Of a stretch of DNA of 9,431 nucleotides, positions 1-5,746 are shown in pieces. Origin of the DNA: Candidatus Peregrinibacteria bacterium CG11_big_fil_rev_8_21_14_0_20_46_8 (GTDB lineage Bacteria; Patescibacteriota; Gracilibacteria; UBA1369; UM-FILTER-53-11); assembly GCA_002796025.1 (NCBI GenBank), contig PCVQ01000012.1, forward strand, positions 1-9,431, written 5' to 3'. Position numbers and translations under genes: made by a program. Each line of letters begins with the position of its first letter. Within the stretch, counting starts at the first letter, position 1. The notes beneath the pieces are model-generated. The model worked only from the letters and a program-made list of their open reading frames with translations, was not told the origin of the DNA and searched no databases.

Positions 1-1
1 A

Positions 2-133
2 AAATCTGGCTGCGGTGCCTATCTCACGGCACTCCGCCGCACGGCAATCGGCCAGTATCGCGTTGAAGATGCCGAGAAGCTGCCGCAGGAAGAAGTTGAA
101 CATTTGCGTGCGAGATTTGGGCAAAGAAAGTAA
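2..133 (+). CDS. truB: tRNA pseudouridine synthase B, C-terminal end (partial)
   Basis: Only the last 43 codons and a TAA stop are in the window; the 5' part lies off the left edge. The translation reads KSGCGAYLTALRRTAIGQYR and then a short acidic tail ending in FGQRK. The pattern G-x-Y/H-L-x-x-L-R-R-T-x-x-G-x-[YF]-x-V-E-D-A is the conserved strand at the end of the TruB catalytic domain (typically 'GGHLSALRRTRVGPF'), so the assignment comes from that motif alone. TruB makes pseudouridine 55 in the T-loop of tRNAs in the cytoplasm. The catalytic Asp is not in the window. The protein stops soon after this motif, so it lacks the longer C-terminal PUA domain found in E. coli TruB; short forms are common. 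The identification would fail only if the upstream sequence were unrelated. Confidence 0.75.
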   Translation, partial: KSGCGAYLTALRRTAIGQYRVEDAEKLPQEEVEHLRARFGQRK

Positions 134-170
134 GAGCCGTTCGGTTGAATAAATTTTTAGTTCAATAGGA

Positions 171-194
171 GCGGGCGGCCGCAAGTGCGCCCGC
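171..194 (+). terminator. GC-rich hairpin after truB (possible terminator)
   Basis: GCGGGCG (171-177) pairs perfectly with CGCCCGC (188-194) around a 10-nt loop, 37 nt after the truB stop. The 7-bp stem is almost all G:C and would be stable in RNA. There is no T run on either side, so it is not a canonical intrinsic terminator. A transcript 3'-end stabiliser or a chance structure remains possible. Confidence 0.35.
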
Positions 195-202
195 CGAAAT
201 AT

Positions 203-220
203 GAGTATACATTCATACTC
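203..220. repeat. 18-bp inverted repeat GAGTAT-N6-ATACTC
   Basis: GAGTAT (203-208) and ATACTC (215-220) form a perfect 6-bp dyad with a 6-bp spacer. The size and spacing suit a dimeric DNA-binding protein, but it lies about 175 bp before the HNH start, so a role in that gene's control is only a guess. Confidence 0.35.
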
Positions 221-253
221 TGAATTGTCACCTCGAAATGCTCATTTACTCTG

Positions 254-270
254 TTAAATTGGCAATTTAA
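254..270. repeat. 17-bp palindrome TTAAATT-GGC-AATTTAA
   Basis: TTAAATT (254-260) is the exact reverse complement of AATTTAA (264-270), with a 3-bp centre. It could be an operator or simply AT-rich coincidence. It lies between the truB 3' end and the HNH gene. Confidence 0.35.
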
Positions 271-395
271 GGGGCAAAATAAAGCAGGTTGTTATTGGAA
301 TTTAGATAGTTATTTTTTGGTTTTGTAACACAAATATTAGTGACTATCCATCGCAATTCGTTCGAAAATCAATCTATGATCTAATAACAATTTTT

Positions 396-1349
396 ATGAA
401 AAATTCACTCACCGATTCCGACAAAGAGCTCCACAAAAAATTCTCTGAATATGGTGCGAATGCAAAAGAGTGGATTGGTAAATGCAAGCTGCTGCTGCCA
501 CACATTGCTGAAAAGCAAATTTGGAAAAAGAAAGGATTTATGAGCATCTACGATTATGCAGCCCAACTTGCCGGCATGAATCAAAGAAGTGTTGACGATG
601 CACTATGGATTCTCAGAAAAATTCAGGATAAACCCGCGCTTCTGCGTGTAGCAGAGCAGCGAGGCATTAATAAGGTGCGGCCGGTGGTTGCAATTGCGAC
701 GGTAAAAAATCAGGATTTTTGGGCGGAAAAGGCCTCGCGGTTGAGTCGGGCTGCGTTGGAAACGTATGTGAGAGATTTGAAGCAACAGGAAAATAATGGA
801 TTAGATTTGCGGACCGGTCCGCAAAATAAACCTGTTCATTCATATGGTAGTGGGAATGGCAATAGTGAACGAATAAAGCCAACGACCGCCACATATGAAA
901 ATGTAGAAATGAATGTGTCAGCGGAAGTTGCAGAGACATTGAGAAAACTGAAAGGCGATAAAGATTGGAACGAGTTTATGCAAGAACTCATTCAGCTTAA
1001 GCGGGCGGAATTGCAAAAAACTCCAGCAAAACCGGCGCCCGTCAGAACAAACTCGCGTCACATTCCGGCTGATATCAAGGCATATGTGCTGGCCCAAACA
1101 GGTGGTCGCTGTGCCTACCCCGGCTGCAACCGCCCATACACCAGTCTGCATCACACGCAGCGCTTCGCTCTCGATCATGTGCACGATCCCGATCACATTG
1201 TTCCGCTCTGCACTGCGCACGAGCGGCTGGCTCACGAAGGCTTAATTGCAAACGAAGAAAAATCACCTGCGCAGTGGCAGCTACGGCACGGACCGGATAA
1301 AAACAGCGACAAGTTTTATATCGACAGCTTGGTAGGCACGTATCGGTGA
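396..1349 (+). CDS. HNH endonuclease with N-terminal helical domain
   Basis: This 317-residue protein is probably an HNH nuclease. The C-terminal module spans about residues 222-282. Visible are a Cys pair C239-x4-C244 in 'GRCAYPGC', the core 'LHH' (H252, H253), and 'HDPDHIVPLC..H' with H267, C272 and H275. The Cys pairs could bind a structural zinc, and H252/H253 match the catalytic His region. Residues 12-130 are all-helical ('SIYDYAAQLAGMNQRSVDDA'), a layout known from HNH proteins of Myxococcus and relatives, where a helical domain, a short helical segment (here about 168-206, 'VSAEVAETLRKLKGDKDW') and an HNH domain follow one another. Residues 131-165 are a low-complexity linker. There is no Shine-Dalgarno before the ATG. 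Substrate and role (homing, defence or repair) cannot be read from sequence. It stands alone between housekeeping genes, with AT-rich flanking DNA, so recent insertion is possible. Confidence is high for HNH and low for any specific function. Confidence 0.85.
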   Translation: MKNSLTDSDKELHKKFSEYGANAKEWIGKCKLLLPHIAEKQIWKKKGFMSIYDYAAQLAGMNQRSVDDALWILRKIQDKPALLRVAEQRGINKVRPVVAIATVKNQDFWAEKASRLSRAALETYVRDLKQQENNGLDLRTGPQNKPVHSYGSGNGNSERIKPTTATYENVEMNVSAEVAETLRKLKGDKDWNEFMQELIQLKRAELQKTPAKPAPVRTNSRHIPADIKAYVLAQTGGRCAYPGCNRPYTSLHHTQRFALDHVHDPDHIVPLCTAHERLAHEGLIANEEKSPAQWQLRHGPDKNSDKFYIDSLVGTYR

Positions 1350-1403
1350 AGGGCGTGGTCTATACATTGCTCAGAAGTTGCGGCTAAAATTATTCTGTTC
1401 GCA

Positions 1404-1409
1404 TATAAT
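1404..1409 (+). promoter_or_regulatory. Upstream -10 hexamer before transferase gene
   Basis: A perfect TATAAT sits 41 bp upstream of a second perfect TATAAT at 1445-1450. The only -35-like hexamer, TTGCGG at 1378-1383, is 20 bp away, too far for an ideal promoter. It may be a weaker second promoter giving a leader of about 40 nt. The TTG at 1409 that would extend the reading frame overlaps this box. Confidence 0.3.
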
Positions 1410-1441
1410 TGGTAGCTTGCCCGTGTGCACGCGCCCACGGA

Positions 1442-1450
1442 TGCTATAAT
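1442..1450 (+). promoter_or_regulatory. Extended -10 promoter, probably leaderless start
   Basis: TGC at 1442-1444 followed directly by TATAAT at 1445-1450 is an ideal extended -10 element. No -35 match is found 17 bp upstream (CGTGTG), which extended -10 promoters tolerate. Transcription would begin about 6-7 nt after the box, on or next to the GTG at 1457, so the mRNA would have essentially no leader. A dyad CCGTG-N10-CACGG (1421-1440) abuts the box and could be a regulator site. Confidence 0.6.
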
Positions 1451-1456
1451 CTTTCC

Positions 1457-2524
1457 GTGATCCAACTCACTCATCTCTGGCCGCCTCTGCTGGCCGCACT
1501 GCTTACGTACATCGGCCTGCGCGCTGCGCTTGCGCTATTTCCCAAATGGGGACTGCTCGACCGTCCGCACGAATACGGACTCACGCGTCAGCCTATTCCC
1601 TACAGCGGCGGGTTGATACTTTTTTTAGCGGTAATTATCACAACACTGACTTTTGTAGATGTAAGCCGTACGGTTTTTGCTCTGCTTATTGCTGCCACAT
1701 TAATTGTGGGTGTCAGCTTTTGGGATGACCGTCGCCGCTTAAGTCCGTGGCTCCGCCTTGGCGTACAAATTCTCGCCGCACTTATTCTCGTTGCAAGCGG
1801 CGTTCAAATTCAGCAAATATCAAATCCATTTGGGGCACCATTTTTTCTCGACACCATACAAATCCAAATCGCCGGTCAAACAATTTGGCTGCTCAGTGCA
1901 CTCGGCATAACTGCATGGATTGTTATTATGATGAATGTGATGAACTGGCTCGACGGCATTCCCGGGCTTACGTCGGGAATTTCTACTATTGCACATGCCG
2001 CACTCTATTTACTTGCGATTCAACAGTTCCACGTCGTCGACCAAAGCGCCGTCATAACCATGGCAAGTGTGCTCGCCGCAGCCAGCGCAATCTTTCTCAT
2101 CTTCGATTTTCATCCTCCAAAAATCCTCATGGGCGACACCGGCAGTATGTTCCTTGGCTTTATGCTCGCCGCACTTTCAATTGTTGCCGGCGGCAAGTTC
2201 GCAACCGCGCTCCTTATTATGGGCTTTGCCGTAGTCGATGCCATTTGGGTTGTACTGACCCGAATCTTTCGCGGTCAGTCGCCAATTCGGGGTGATCTTA
2301 CGCACTTTCACCATCGCCTGCTCGACGCCGGTCTTACCGAGCGCAAAGCGCTCTTTCTCAACTACACCATTTGTATTCTCTTTGCCGCAATCGCCCTCTT
2401 GCGCGATACGGCACGCGAAAAGTTTTTTGCGCTCCTGGCCGTGCTCTTAATTATGACCGGTGTGGGCTTACTCTTGATGAAGGAGGAAAGTAAAGAGGAG
2501 AATGCCGATTCGCGCATTAATTAA
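1457..2524 (+). CDS. Polyprenyl-phosphate sugar-1-phosphate transferase (WecA/TagO/MraY family)
   Basis: This integral membrane enzyme transfers a sugar-1-phosphate from a UDP-sugar to undecaprenyl phosphate, the first lipid-linked step in making a surface polysaccharide, teichoic acid or cell wall precursor. Numbering from GTG 1457 (355 residues), the family motifs are: 'DRPHEYGLTRQPIPYSGG' in the first cytoplasmic loop; the Mg-binding D90-D91 in 'SFWDDRRRLSPW'; 'NVMNWLDGIPGLTSG' with N160, N163 and D166; 'ILMGDTGSMFLG' (GDTGS at 226-230); and the HxHH-type loop 'HFHHR' (283-286). About 11 hydrophobic segments fit the WecA topology. An in-frame TTG at 1409 would add 16 residues lying over the promoter, so GTG 1457, which begins a hydrophobic N-terminus, is preferred. 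The motif 'HFHH' favours WecA/TagO over MraY, but the exact sugar cannot be told. The 84-bp gap to dnaG contains a separate promoter candidate. Confidence 0.88.
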   Translation: MIQLTHLWPPLLAALLTYIGLRAALALFPKWGLLDRPHEYGLTRQPIPYSGGLILFLAVIITTLTFVDVSRTVFALLIAATLIVGVSFWDDRRRLSPWLRLGVQILAALILVASGVQIQQISNPFGAPFFLDTIQIQIAGQTIWLLSALGITAWIVIMMNVMNWLDGIPGLTSGISTIAHAALYLLAIQQFHVVDQSAVITMASVLAAASAIFLIFDFHPPKILMGDTGSMFLGFMLAALSIVAGGKFATALLIMGFAVVDAIWVVLTRIFRGQSPIRGDLTHFHHRLLDAGLTERKALFLNYTICILFAAIALLRDTAREKFFALLAVLLIMTGVGLLLMKEESKEENADSRIN

Positions 2525-2553
2525 GTAAGCCGCCAGTCACGCTAAAAATCCTG

Positions 2554-2581
2554 TATGTTGCGCATATATGTTGCGCATATA
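2554..2581. repeat. 13-bp tandem repeat in dnaG upstream region
   Basis: TATGTTGCGCATA occurs twice head to tail (2554-2566 and 2567-2579) without a mismatch, with two further bases of a third copy (2580-2581). The second copy covers the place where a -35 box for dnaG would lie (TTGCGC, 2571-2576). It may be a pair of regulator sites or a replication-slippage duplication. Confidence 0.75.
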
Positions 2582-2603
2582 ACCTTTGGCGCGCTACTAT
2601 AAG
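2571..2603 (+). promoter_or_regulatory. Candidate dnaG-rpoD promoter, near-leaderless
   Basis: The bases before the dnaG ATG contain overlapping -10 candidates, TACTAT (2595-2600) and TATAAG (2598-2603). With TACTAT, TTGCGC at 2571-2576 lies 18 bp upstream as a poor -35 (three of six matches). Either box would start transcription within a base or two of the ATG at 2609. It would serve dnaG and rpoD together. Confidence 0.45.
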
Positions 2604-2617
2604 CATCCATGGATGCT
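2602..2617. repeat. Perfect 16-bp palindrome over dnaG start codon
   Basis: AGCATCCATGGATGCT reads the same on both strands; its centre lies within the ATG (2609-2611). It could bind a dimeric regulator at the transcription start, or fold in RNA if transcription begins upstream. It encodes Met-Asp-Ala on the sense strand. Coding need alone does not explain the matching upstream half. Confidence 0.8.
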
Positions 2618-4393
2618 GTTGCCGAAATTAAATCGCGTCTTCCTATCGATCAGCTTGTTTCGCGTTATGTAAAGTTAAAAAAGGCTGGACGCTACTTTAA
2701 AGGTCTCTGTCCGTTTCATCAGGAACGCACCCCCAGCTTTGTGGTGAGTCCGGAAAAAGAGATGGCATACTGTTTTGGGTGCCGCAAAGGAGGCGATCAC
2801 TTTACCTTTGTGCAAGAGCTTGAAGGGCTCGAGTTTAAGGACGCGCTAAAATTTTTAGCTGACATTGCAAATGTTACTTTGCCGGAGCAAAACACACATC
2901 TCCAGCAAGAGCGCCGCTCAGAGCGCGACCGTCTCTATGAATTGCACGAAGAGGCCGCGCGTTTTTTTACCGAGCAGTTGGCGGTGTCCCCGCAGACGCG
3001 AGGGGCTGCAGCACATGCGCGCACCTATATCGAGCAGCGAGAACTCGATCCCGAAACTGTCCGTTTTGCACGGCTGGGTTATGCACCGGGCGAGGCTAGA
3101 GGACATAGCGACGAACTCTATAAGCATTTACTGAACAGTGGCTTTAGCAAAGACGAAATTATAACTTCCGGCCTCGCATTTCCGCTCGATGCAACTGGCG
3201 GAAGCACCTGCCGCGACCGCTTTCGCGATCGCCTTATATTTCCTATTCGGGATGCACAAGGAAGAGTATGCGCTTTTGGCGCTCGCGCACTCGAAGATGG
3301 CGACGAGCCCAAATATTTAAATTCTCCCGAAAGCCCAATTTTTCACAAAGGCTCTGTTCTCTATGGCTTTGGCGAGGCGCGTAACGATATTCGCGAAAGC
3401 AAGAGCGCTATTCTTGCCGAAGGATATATGGATGTTCTTGCCATACGGCAGGCAGGCATTACAAATGTAGTGGCAACATGCGGTACGGCGTGCACCGAAG
3501 AGCATCTGCGGCAACTTAAACGCACCGCACAAAAATTGATTCTTGCTTTTGATAAAGATTCCGCAGGACGCAACGCGGCAAAGCGCACAATAGAACTCGG
3601 TCTTGCAACCGAAATGCCGATGACCGTTGCGAACTGGCCCGGTGATGTAAAAGATCCGGACGAGTGTCTTAAAAAAGATCCCGACGCCTTCTTAACAGCA
3701 ATCGAAAAGAGTACGCCGGCACAGATCTTTATTTTTAACTGGCTTGAGGAGAGTTTTGATTTGCAAGATAGCGTACAGCGCGCCACAGCACTCAAAGAGA
3801 TCCTGCCCCTGCTGACTGCCATTAAAAGTACTATCGAGCGCGATACCTGGATCCAGCGCGGTGCAGCATCGCTGCAGGTCAGTCCTTCTTCTCTCTATGA
3901 TGAGTTGAAGCGTCACCTTGGGAAACAGCGCATGCCGCTTCAACAGCGACCGGCTATTCAGGAAGAAAATAGGCAGAATGGGCTATCTGAAGAGGAGTAC
4001 CTTTTAGGTCTTCTCTTGACATATAAAGAATTAAGCAGCATTGCTAATCATATAGTAGATGAAACTTTCTTTCGTGATAATGAGTTACAAGATATTTACA
4101 GATCTCTTGCAAGCGAATATAATCCAATCTTGGAAGATTCTGCACAGAAAAAGGCAGAAATGCTGGTCCTCTTTATTGAGACCATGAATACCGGCCTCAG
4201 TTGGGAAGAGTTGCAAGGTGAACTCAAGAGAACCCTCAGGCGCATGATACAAAACCGCTTTACTCGCCAGAAGCGAGAACTTGTCACTAAAATGAAGCGT
4301 GTATCACCAGAGGAAAAAAATCAACTGTTAGAGCAGTATACCAGTCTCATAAATGAGGAGACCGAAGCACTCAGAAGCGATACACTTTTGTAA
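2609..4393 (+). CDS. dnaG: DNA primase
   Basis: DnaG makes the short RNA primers for lagging-strand synthesis and works with the DnaB helicase at the fork. The 594-residue protein has the full bacterial order. The N-terminal CHC2 zinc finger shows C34-P-F-H37 and C55-F-G-C58 in 'GLCPFHQERTPSF' and 'YCFGCRKGGD'. The primase core includes 'RDRFRDRLIFPIRDAQGRV' (about 202-220) and 'KYLNSPESPIFHKG'. The TOPRIM fold has 'LAEGYMDVLAI' (E271, D274) and 'LAFDKDSAGRNA' (D315, D317), which bind catalytic metals, then 'DVKDPDE' near 346-352. Residues about 380-594 are a helical C-terminal region in the place of the helicase-binding domain and too diverged to judge by eye. Length is normal. The ATG fits the usual N-terminal start ('AEIKSRLPIDQLVSRYVKLK'). 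No Shine-Dalgarno is visible. rpoD follows after 8 bp, so the two are very likely co-transcribed. Confidence 0.96.
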   Translation: MDAVAEIKSRLPIDQLVSRYVKLKKAGRYFKGLCPFHQERTPSFVVSPEKEMAYCFGCRKGGDHFTFVQELEGLEFKDALKFLADIANVTLPEQNTHLQQERRSERDRLYELHEEAARFFTEQLAVSPQTRGAAAHARTYIEQRELDPETVRFARLGYAPGEARGHSDELYKHLLNSGFSKDEIITSGLAFPLDATGGSTCRDRFRDRLIFPIRDAQGRVCAFGARALEDGDEPKYLNSPESPIFHKGSVLYGFGEARNDIRESKSAILAEGYMDVLAIRQAGITNVVATCGTACTEEHLRQLKRTAQKLILAFDKDSAGRNAAKRTIELGLATEMPMTVANWPGDVKDPDECLKKDPDAFLTAIEKSTPAQIFIFNWLEESFDLQDSVQRATALKEILPLLTAIKSTIERDTWIQRGAASLQVSPSSLYDELKRHLGKQRMPLQQRPAIQEENRQNGLSEEEYLLGLLLTYKELSSIANHIVDETFFRDNELQDIYRSLASEYNPILEDSAQKKAEMLVLFIETMNTGLSWEELQGELKRTLRRMIQNRFTRQKRELVTKMKRVSPEEKNQLLEQYTSLINEETEALRSDTLL

Positions 4394-4401
4394 CTTATCA
4401 C

Positions 4402-5577
4402 ATGGCAAAAAAAATTAAGAAGTTTATAACGCAGCCGTCAGATGACCAGCTTGCGAAATATCCCGTTGCAGTACGGGATTTAATTAGAAAAGGCCGCGAA
4501 CAGAAGTTCGTGACACAGCAAGAATTAATGAAGGCAATTCCTGAAATCGAATCGAATGTCGAGTTGCTTGACGAACTCTACACGCTTTTTATGGATCTTG
4601 GGATCGAGGTGATCGATGTAAAGGACTCTTTAATTTGGAAGCAAGATGAAGTGCAGGGCGCTGGTGACGAAGCCGAAGAGAATGGTGCGAAAGCAAAGAA
4701 GAAGCCAAAGGCCAAGAAAAAGGATGAAAAGAAGGAAGGAGTTTTTAGTGAGATTGCGAATGATTCGATTCGTATGTATCTTTGCGAAATTGGAAAGGTA
4801 AAACTTTTGACTGGTAAAGAAGAGATCGATCTTGCAAAACGGATCCGCAAGGGCGACCAAAAGGCGAAGCAGAGGCTTGCAGAGGCAAATCTGCGCTTAG
4901 TCGTTTCGATTGCAAAAAAGTATATCGGACGCGGCCTCTCGTTTTTAGATTTAATTCAAGAGGGGAATATCGGTTTATTCCGCGCCGTTGAAAAATTTGA
5001 TCCGGATCGGGGTTTTAAATTTTCTACCTACGCAACGTGGTGGATTCGTCAGGCCATTACCCGTGCTATTGCCGATCAGGCCCGAACGATTCGTATTCCG
5101 GTCCACATGGTCGAGACCATTAATAAGTTGACCCATGCTCAGCGCCGCTTGGTGCAAGAGCTTGGACGCGAGCCGCTCATCGAAGAGCTTGCTGCAGAAA
5201 TGGATATGGATGAGAAGAAGGTGCGCCATATTTTGAAGATTTCTCAGGATATCGTTTCGCTCGAAGCTCCGGTTGGAACCGAAGAAGACAGCAAACTCGG
5301 CGACTTTATTGAAGATGATGATGCACTCTCTCCTGCAGAATCAACCAATCGTCAGCTCATTAAAGAGAATATTCACGAGATGTTGCAGTATCTCTCACCG
5401 CGCGAAAAGAAGATTATTGAGATGCGTTTTGGTTTAAAGGATGGCGTTGGGCACACTTTAGAAGAAGTTGGTCAGGAGTTTAAAGTAACGCGCGAGCGTA
5501 TCCGCCAAATTGAGGCTAAAGTGTTGCAAAAGATGAAAGAGCATCCAACGAGCGTAAAGATTCGTCCGTTTGGATAA
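4402..5577 (+). CDS. rpoD: RNA polymerase primary sigma factor (sigma-70/RpoD)
   Basis: This is the housekeeping sigma factor that directs RNA polymerase to -10/-35 promoters. All regions are visible in 391 residues. Region 1.1 spans about 12-72 ('VTQQELMKAIPEIE', 'GIEVIDV'). A Lys/Glu-rich low-complexity linker (about 84-113) follows. Region 1.2 starts at 'DSIRMYLCEIGKVKLLTGKE' (121-140). Region 2 runs about 163-236, with the polymerase-binding 'DLIQEGNIGLFRAVEKFDP' and the -10-recognising 'FSTYATWWIRQAITRAIADQ'. Region 3 covers about 237-300, and region 4 covers 'LSPREKKIIEMRFGL' through the -35-binding helix 'VTRERIRQIEAKVLQKM' (about 331-378). The large non-conserved region between 1.2 and 2 of E. 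coli RpoD is absent, as in Gram-positive SigA. No Shine-Dalgarno precedes the ATG, and the 8-bp gap from dnaG suggests shared transcription. A non-primary group 2 sigma is unlikely because region 1.1 and the dnaG linkage are both present. Confidence 0.97.
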   Translation: MAKKIKKFITQPSDDQLAKYPVAVRDLIRKGREQKFVTQQELMKAIPEIESNVELLDELYTLFMDLGIEVIDVKDSLIWKQDEVQGAGDEAEENGAKAKKKPKAKKKDEKKEGVFSEIANDSIRMYLCEIGKVKLLTGKEEIDLAKRIRKGDQKAKQRLAEANLRLVVSIAKKYIGRGLSFLDLIQEGNIGLFRAVEKFDPDRGFKFSTYATWWIRQAITRAIADQARTIRIPVHMVETINKLTHAQRRLVQELGREPLIEELAAEMDMDEKKVRHILKISQDIVSLEAPVGTEEDSKLGDFIEDDDALSPAESTNRQLIKENIHEMLQYLSPREKKIIEMRFGLKDGVGHTLEEVGQEFKVTRERIRQIEAKVLQKMKEHPTSVKIRPFG

Positions 5578-5590
5578 AATAACCAATAAT

Positions 5591-5715
5591 CAAATAACAA
5601 ATTCCAAATAATGTACAAATATTCAATGAGCAAAGTAGTACAATGCGCACGCCGCGCTTTTAGATCTTGTTATTGATCATTGTTTAATTGATTTTTATTT
5701 GTTATTTGGAATTTG
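5591..5715. repeat. Inverted pair of 7-bp repeat arrays, rpoD-greA spacer
   Basis: The left arm (5591-5611) is three heptamers, CAAATAA, CAAATTC and CAAATAA, with a fourth, CAAATAT, at 5616-5622. The right arm (5695-5715) is TTATTTG, TTATTTG and GAATTTG, the same units on the other strand. A perfect 14-bp match pairs 5598-5611 with 5702-5715, and an 11-bp match pairs 5591-5601 with 5698-5708 in another register. The roughly 80-bp centre has no clear gene. The right arm overlaps the proposed greA -35. Heptamer-phased AT repeats like these recall intergenic repeats of Parcubacteria-type genomes, a recollection not checked here. Confidence 0.75.
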
Positions 5716-5741
5716 GAAAGCTTGTTAATTCTTAATATTTA
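5713..5741 (+). promoter_or_regulatory. Candidate greA promoter, leaderless
   Basis: TTGGAA (5713-5718) and TATTTA (5736-5741) are separated by exactly 17 bp, matching four of six bases in each consensus hexamer. Only 5 bp separate the -10 from the ATG at 5747, so transcription should begin at or beside the start codon. The -35 hexamer lies in the end of the right heptamer array. An alternative -10, TAATAT (5733-5738), has a 14-bp spacer and is less likely. Confidence 0.5.
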
Positions 5742-5746
5742 TTACC

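Larger units (their letters stand above)
134..395. other. AT-rich intergenic gap, truB to HNH gene
   Basis: This 262-bp gap holds no convincing gene. It is mostly AT-rich, apart from a GC-rich patch at 171-194, and contains three separate inverted repeats listed individually. The only small reading frame noticed (201-257, 18 codons) has no supporting features. Weak -10-like hexamers occur at 375-380 (TATGAT) and 382-387 (TAATAA) before the HNH start, neither with a good -35 partner. Confidence 0.6.

Noticed and set aside
201..257. An 18-codon frame after truB.
   Set aside because: Too short, without a start signal, and it runs through the GAGTAT dyad.
1409..1456. TTG start at 1409 for the transferase.
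   Set aside because: The added residues cover a perfect extended -10 and have no resemblance to transferase N-termini.
1747..2295. A 182-codon plus-strand frame overlapping the transferase.
   Set aside because: It is rich in Cys and Arg with no motif, while the other frame contains all family motifs.
3361..3822. A 153-codon minus-strand reading frame inside dnaG.
   Set aside because: It lies opposite the conserved TOPRIM coding region and reads as Ser/Arg/Ala-rich sequence, as expected of an antisense shadow.
5645..5661. GCGC-N5-GCGC followed by TTTT as an rpoD terminator.
   Set aside because: The stem has only 4 bp and the T run only four bases, and it lies 67 bp after the stop; too weak to call.
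5611..5676. A 21-codon frame in the rpoD-greA spacer with a basic peptide.
   Set aside because: Its start lies at the edge of the left repeat arm; there is no ribosome site or known peptide, and its length is within chance.
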